From the NCBI GenBank assembly GCA_039182515.1, contig JBCDCE010000001.1:78095-142094 (forward strand): a stretch of 64,000 nucleotides of DNA. Reading direction: 5' to 3'. The notes below the pieces were generated by a model that searched no databases, had not been told where the DNA came from, and saw only the letters and a program-made list of their open reading frames with translations. This DNA is from JBCDCE01 sp039182515. Its GTDB lineage: Bacteria > Pseudomonadota > Alphaproteobacteria > Rhodobacterales > Rhodobacteraceae. The position numbers and the translations under genes were made by a program. Shown here one piece after another: positions 62,057 through 64,000 of the stretch (its first letter is position 1; each line of letters opens with the position of its first letter).

Positions 62057-63562
62057 ATGACGGCCTTGGATGTAGACGTAAAAGACGGCGTTGAGGAAGC
62101 CACCGTTGAAGCGGTGAAGGAGCTTTCCACCTATAAATACGGTTGGGACACTGAGATTGAGATGGAATACGCCCCAAAAGGCGTAAACCCCGATATCGTG
62201 AAACTGATCTCGAGCAAGAATGACGAACCTGAATGGATGACCGAGTGGCGTCTCGCAGCCTTCAAACGCTGGGAGCAAATGTCAGAGCCCACATGGGCAA
62301 TGGTTGATTACCCAGAGATCGACTTTCAGGATCAGTATTATTACGCGCGCCCCAAAAGCATGGCGGAAAAGCCCAAGTCCCTTGACGAGGTCGACCCAAA
62401 ACTTTTGGAAACCTACAACAAGCTCGGCATTCCCTTGAAAGAACAGGCCTTGCTCGCTGGTGTGGAAGCGCCAGAAGAAGAGCGTAAAGTGGCGGTGGAT
62501 GCTGTTTTTGACTCTGTCTCTGTTGGAACGACGTTCCAGGCAGAGTTGAAGAAAGCGGGCGTGATATTCTGCTCGATCTCAGAAGCGATCAAAGAGCACC
62601 CTGAACTGGTGAAGAAATACCTGGGCTCTGTGGTTCCTGTGACGGACAACTATTATGCGACGCTCAATTCGGCCGTCTTTTCGGATGGCTCGTTCGTTTA
62701 CGTGCCGCCTGGCGTGCGCTGCCCGATGGAGCTCTCAACCTATTTTCGGATTAATGCAGAAAACACCGGCCAATTCGAGCGCACGCTTATCATCGCGGAC
62801 AAAGGCTCGTATGTGAGCTACCTTGAGGGGTGCACAGCCCCCCAACGCGACACAGCCCAGTTGCACGCAGCCGTGGTAGAGATCATCATCGAAGAGGACG
62901 CGGAGGTAAAATACTCCACTGTTCAAAACTGGTTCCCAGGCGATGAGAACGGCAAGGGCGGCATCTATAATTTCGTGACCAAGCGTGCCGATTGCCGCGG
63001 TGACCGTTCCAAAGTGATGTGGACGCAAGTGGAGACAGGCTCCGCCGTGACCTGGAAATACCCAAGCTGCATTTTGCGCGGTCATGAGAGCCAGGGCGAG
63101 TTTTACTCGATCGCCATTGCCAACAACTACCAGCAGGCTGACACGGGCACGAAGATGGTCCACCTGGGCAAAAACACCAAATCGCGGATCGTCTCCAAGG
63201 GCATCTCGGCCGGTAAAGCGCAAAACACCTACCGCGGGCTTGTCTCGATGCACCCGAAAGCATCGTCGTCGCGGAACTACACGCAGTGCGACAGCTTGCT
63301 TATCGGTGATAAATGCGGGGCGCATACCGTGCCTTATATTGAGGTGAAGAACACGTCTTCACGCGTCGAGCATGAAGCGACCACCTCGAAGGTGGACGAC
63401 GACCAGCTCTTCTATTGCCGCCAGCGGGGCATGGACGAAGAAGAGGCTGTGGCTTTGGTGGTGAATGGGTTCTGCAAAGAAGTGCTGCAAGCCCTGCCGA
63501 TGGAATTTGCAATGGAAGCGCAACAACTCGTTGCGATCTCACTTGAGGGCAGTGTGGGCTAG
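62057..63562 (+). CDS. sufB: Fe-S cluster assembly protein SufB
   Basis: A 501-residue SufB: A-P-K-G-V-N-P-D-I-V near the start, Y-V-P-P-G-V-R-C-P-M-E-L-S-T-Y-F-R-I, E-G-C-T-A-P, and the C-terminal beta-helix with S-S-R-V-E-H-E-A-T-T-S-K. SufB with SufC and SufD forms the scaffold that builds Fe-S clusters. It follows iscS by 17 bases; sufC and sufD are not in the window and probably lie further on. Confidence 0.98.
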   Translation: MTALDVDVKDGVEEATVEAVKELSTYKYGWDTEIEMEYAPKGVNPDIVKLISSKNDEPEWMTEWRLAAFKRWEQMSEPTWAMVDYPEIDFQDQYYYARPKSMAEKPKSLDEVDPKLLETYNKLGIPLKEQALLAGVEAPEEERKVAVDAVFDSVSVGTTFQAELKKAGVIFCSISEAIKEHPELVKKYLGSVVPVTDNYYATLNSAVFSDGSFVYVPPGVRCPMELSTYFRINAENTGQFERTLIIADKGSYVSYLEGCTAPQRDTAQLHAAVVEIIIEEDAEVKYSTVQNWFPGDENGKGGIYNFVTKRADCRGDRSKVMWTQVETGSAVTWKYPSCILRGHESQGEFYSIAIANNYQQADTGTKMVHLGKNTKSRIVSKGISAGKAQNTYRGLVSMHPKASSSRNYTQCDSLLIGDKCGAHTVPYIEVKNTSSRVEHEATTSKVDDDQLFYCRQRGMDEEEAVALVVNGFCKEVLQALPMEFAMEAQQLVAISLEGSVG

Positions 63563-63589
63563 GTTTGCTCTTACACGGGAGTGGATAGG

Positions 63590-63796
63590 ATGACAGATGT
63601 AGAGGTTTTTGCCGCACAAGCGGCTCAACGAATTGCTCGTGCAATGGCGAAGTTTGCAGAAGAATTGCACGAGCTCCAGGTTCAGCATGGCACATACAAG
63701 CGCCCTGTGCTGCATGTTGTGCAGGCGGAAAAGGCACGATCAGCCGACGTGATTTCGCTGGATGCCTGGCGTCATCGCGACTCTGACGCTGAGTGA
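63590..63796 (+). CDS. Small hypothetical protein downstream of sufB
   Basis: A 68-residue protein: a helical N-terminal half (A-A-Q-A-A-Q-R-I-A-R-A-M-A-K-F-A-E-E-L) and a C-terminal half ending D-V-I-S-L-D-A-W-R-H-R. GGGAG ten bases before the ATG at 63590 supports translation. It starts 28 bases after sufB on the same strand, so it is probably cotranscribed with the Fe-S operon. No family is recognised. Confidence 0.6.
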   Translation: MTDVEVFAAQAAQRIARAMAKFAEELHELQVQHGTYKRPVLHVVQAEKARSADVISLDAWRHRDSDAE

Positions 63797-63973
63797 TCTG
63801 ACACGAGAACCTAAGCCGGTACAGATGACACGAGCACGTTTCCCATACCAAATGCCTTTACTGGCTTTTAACGCGCCGCGGGTGCGACCTGGGGTGTTTC
63901 CTAAGGTTTTTGGTAAGTTGGTTACGACCTGTTTTGGTGATTCACACACCGAAAGGTTGTTGAGTTCCCTAAA

Positions 63974-63987
63974 TTACGTGAACGTAA
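63974..63987. promoter_or_regulatory. Palindromic operator candidate at window end
   Basis: TTACGT-GA-ACGTAA is a perfect 6-bp inverted repeat in the roughly 200 gene-free bases after the last gene. Its form resembles operators of MerR-type regulators such as LiuR. The target gene would start beyond 64000. Confidence 0.35.
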
Positions 63988-64000
63988 GGTAACGCCCAAA

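Noticed and set aside
63762..63992. Plus-strand frame of 76 codons after the last gene
   Set aside because: It overlaps the end of the small sufB-linked gene, lacks a ribosome-binding site and includes the palindrome.
1..64000. Prophage, insertion sequence, CRISPR or defence-system genes
   Set aside because: No transposase, integrase, Cas, toxin-antitoxin or phage structural motif was seen on either strand; the only mobility hint is the broken gene beside the tRNA.

Overview
The window looks like chromosomal DNA of a Rhodobacterales (Roseobacter-group) alphaproteobacterium. Supporting signs are the CtrA-phosphorelay histidine phosphotransferase ChpT, an IscR without the usual three Fe-S cysteines (known from Rhodobacter sphaeroides), an Irr-type box in front of the isc-suf genes, two VPLPA-CTERM proteins, an L21 with a helix-hairpin-helix tail, and the abundance of TRAP and tripartite tricarboxylate (TTT) transporters. 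I see no prophage, IS element or CRISPR array.

Region 1-33 kb is accessory and catabolic. (a) A minus-strand operon tctC-tctB-tctA-abrB-abrB-mmgE/prpD (666-7475) lies opposite a class III CoA-transferase gene (7895-9055). (b) An IclR regulator (15837-16637) is divergent from a GMC oxidoreductase, a TakP-like TRAP binding protein, a fused DctQM permease and a DUF475 membrane protein (9243-15734). (c) A signalling cassette follows: a FIST sensor, a multi-PAS hybrid histidine kinase and a LuxR-type response regulator (18136-22753). After it come a small membrane protein, a candidate structured small RNA ending in a strong terminator, and an orphan ThDP-dependent enzyme. (d) A second TTT cluster (25423-30444, minus) encodes tctC-tctB-tctA, a CoA-transferase and a citryl-CoA-lyase-like enzyme. 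Divergent from it are an AtuA/DUF1446 gene, a DUF4387 gene and a broken FAD monooxygenase that stops at a tRNA-Ser(CGA) gene. Together these suggest uptake of an organic acid, activation to a CoA thioester and carbon-carbon cleavage.

Region 33-64 kb is mostly housekeeping: rplU-rpmA, a GNAT gene, obgE-proB-proA, chpT, a DUF3553 gene, olsB-olsA preceded by a CtrA-like box, a ThiE-like protein, an RNA methyltransferase, heme A synthase, an M32 carboxypeptidase, dsbB-dedA, a zinc metallopeptidase, a TRAP dctQM pair with no binding protein beside it, YitT, LysR and DUF2306 proteins. Two unrelated NADP-isocitrate dehydrogenases lie side by side. Next are a tandem-HD protein, a small helical protein, a VPLPA protein and an alpha/beta hydrolase. 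The window ends in the Fe-S assembly locus iscR-iscS-sufB plus a small conserved-looking protein.

Three shared design features stand out. Each of the three substrate-binding-protein genes is followed by an RNA hairpin before its permease genes. A GC-rich intergenic repeat recurs at least twice. Many adjacent genes overlap by ATGA, indicating translational coupling. Functions come from recognising motifs and families by eye; no database search was run.
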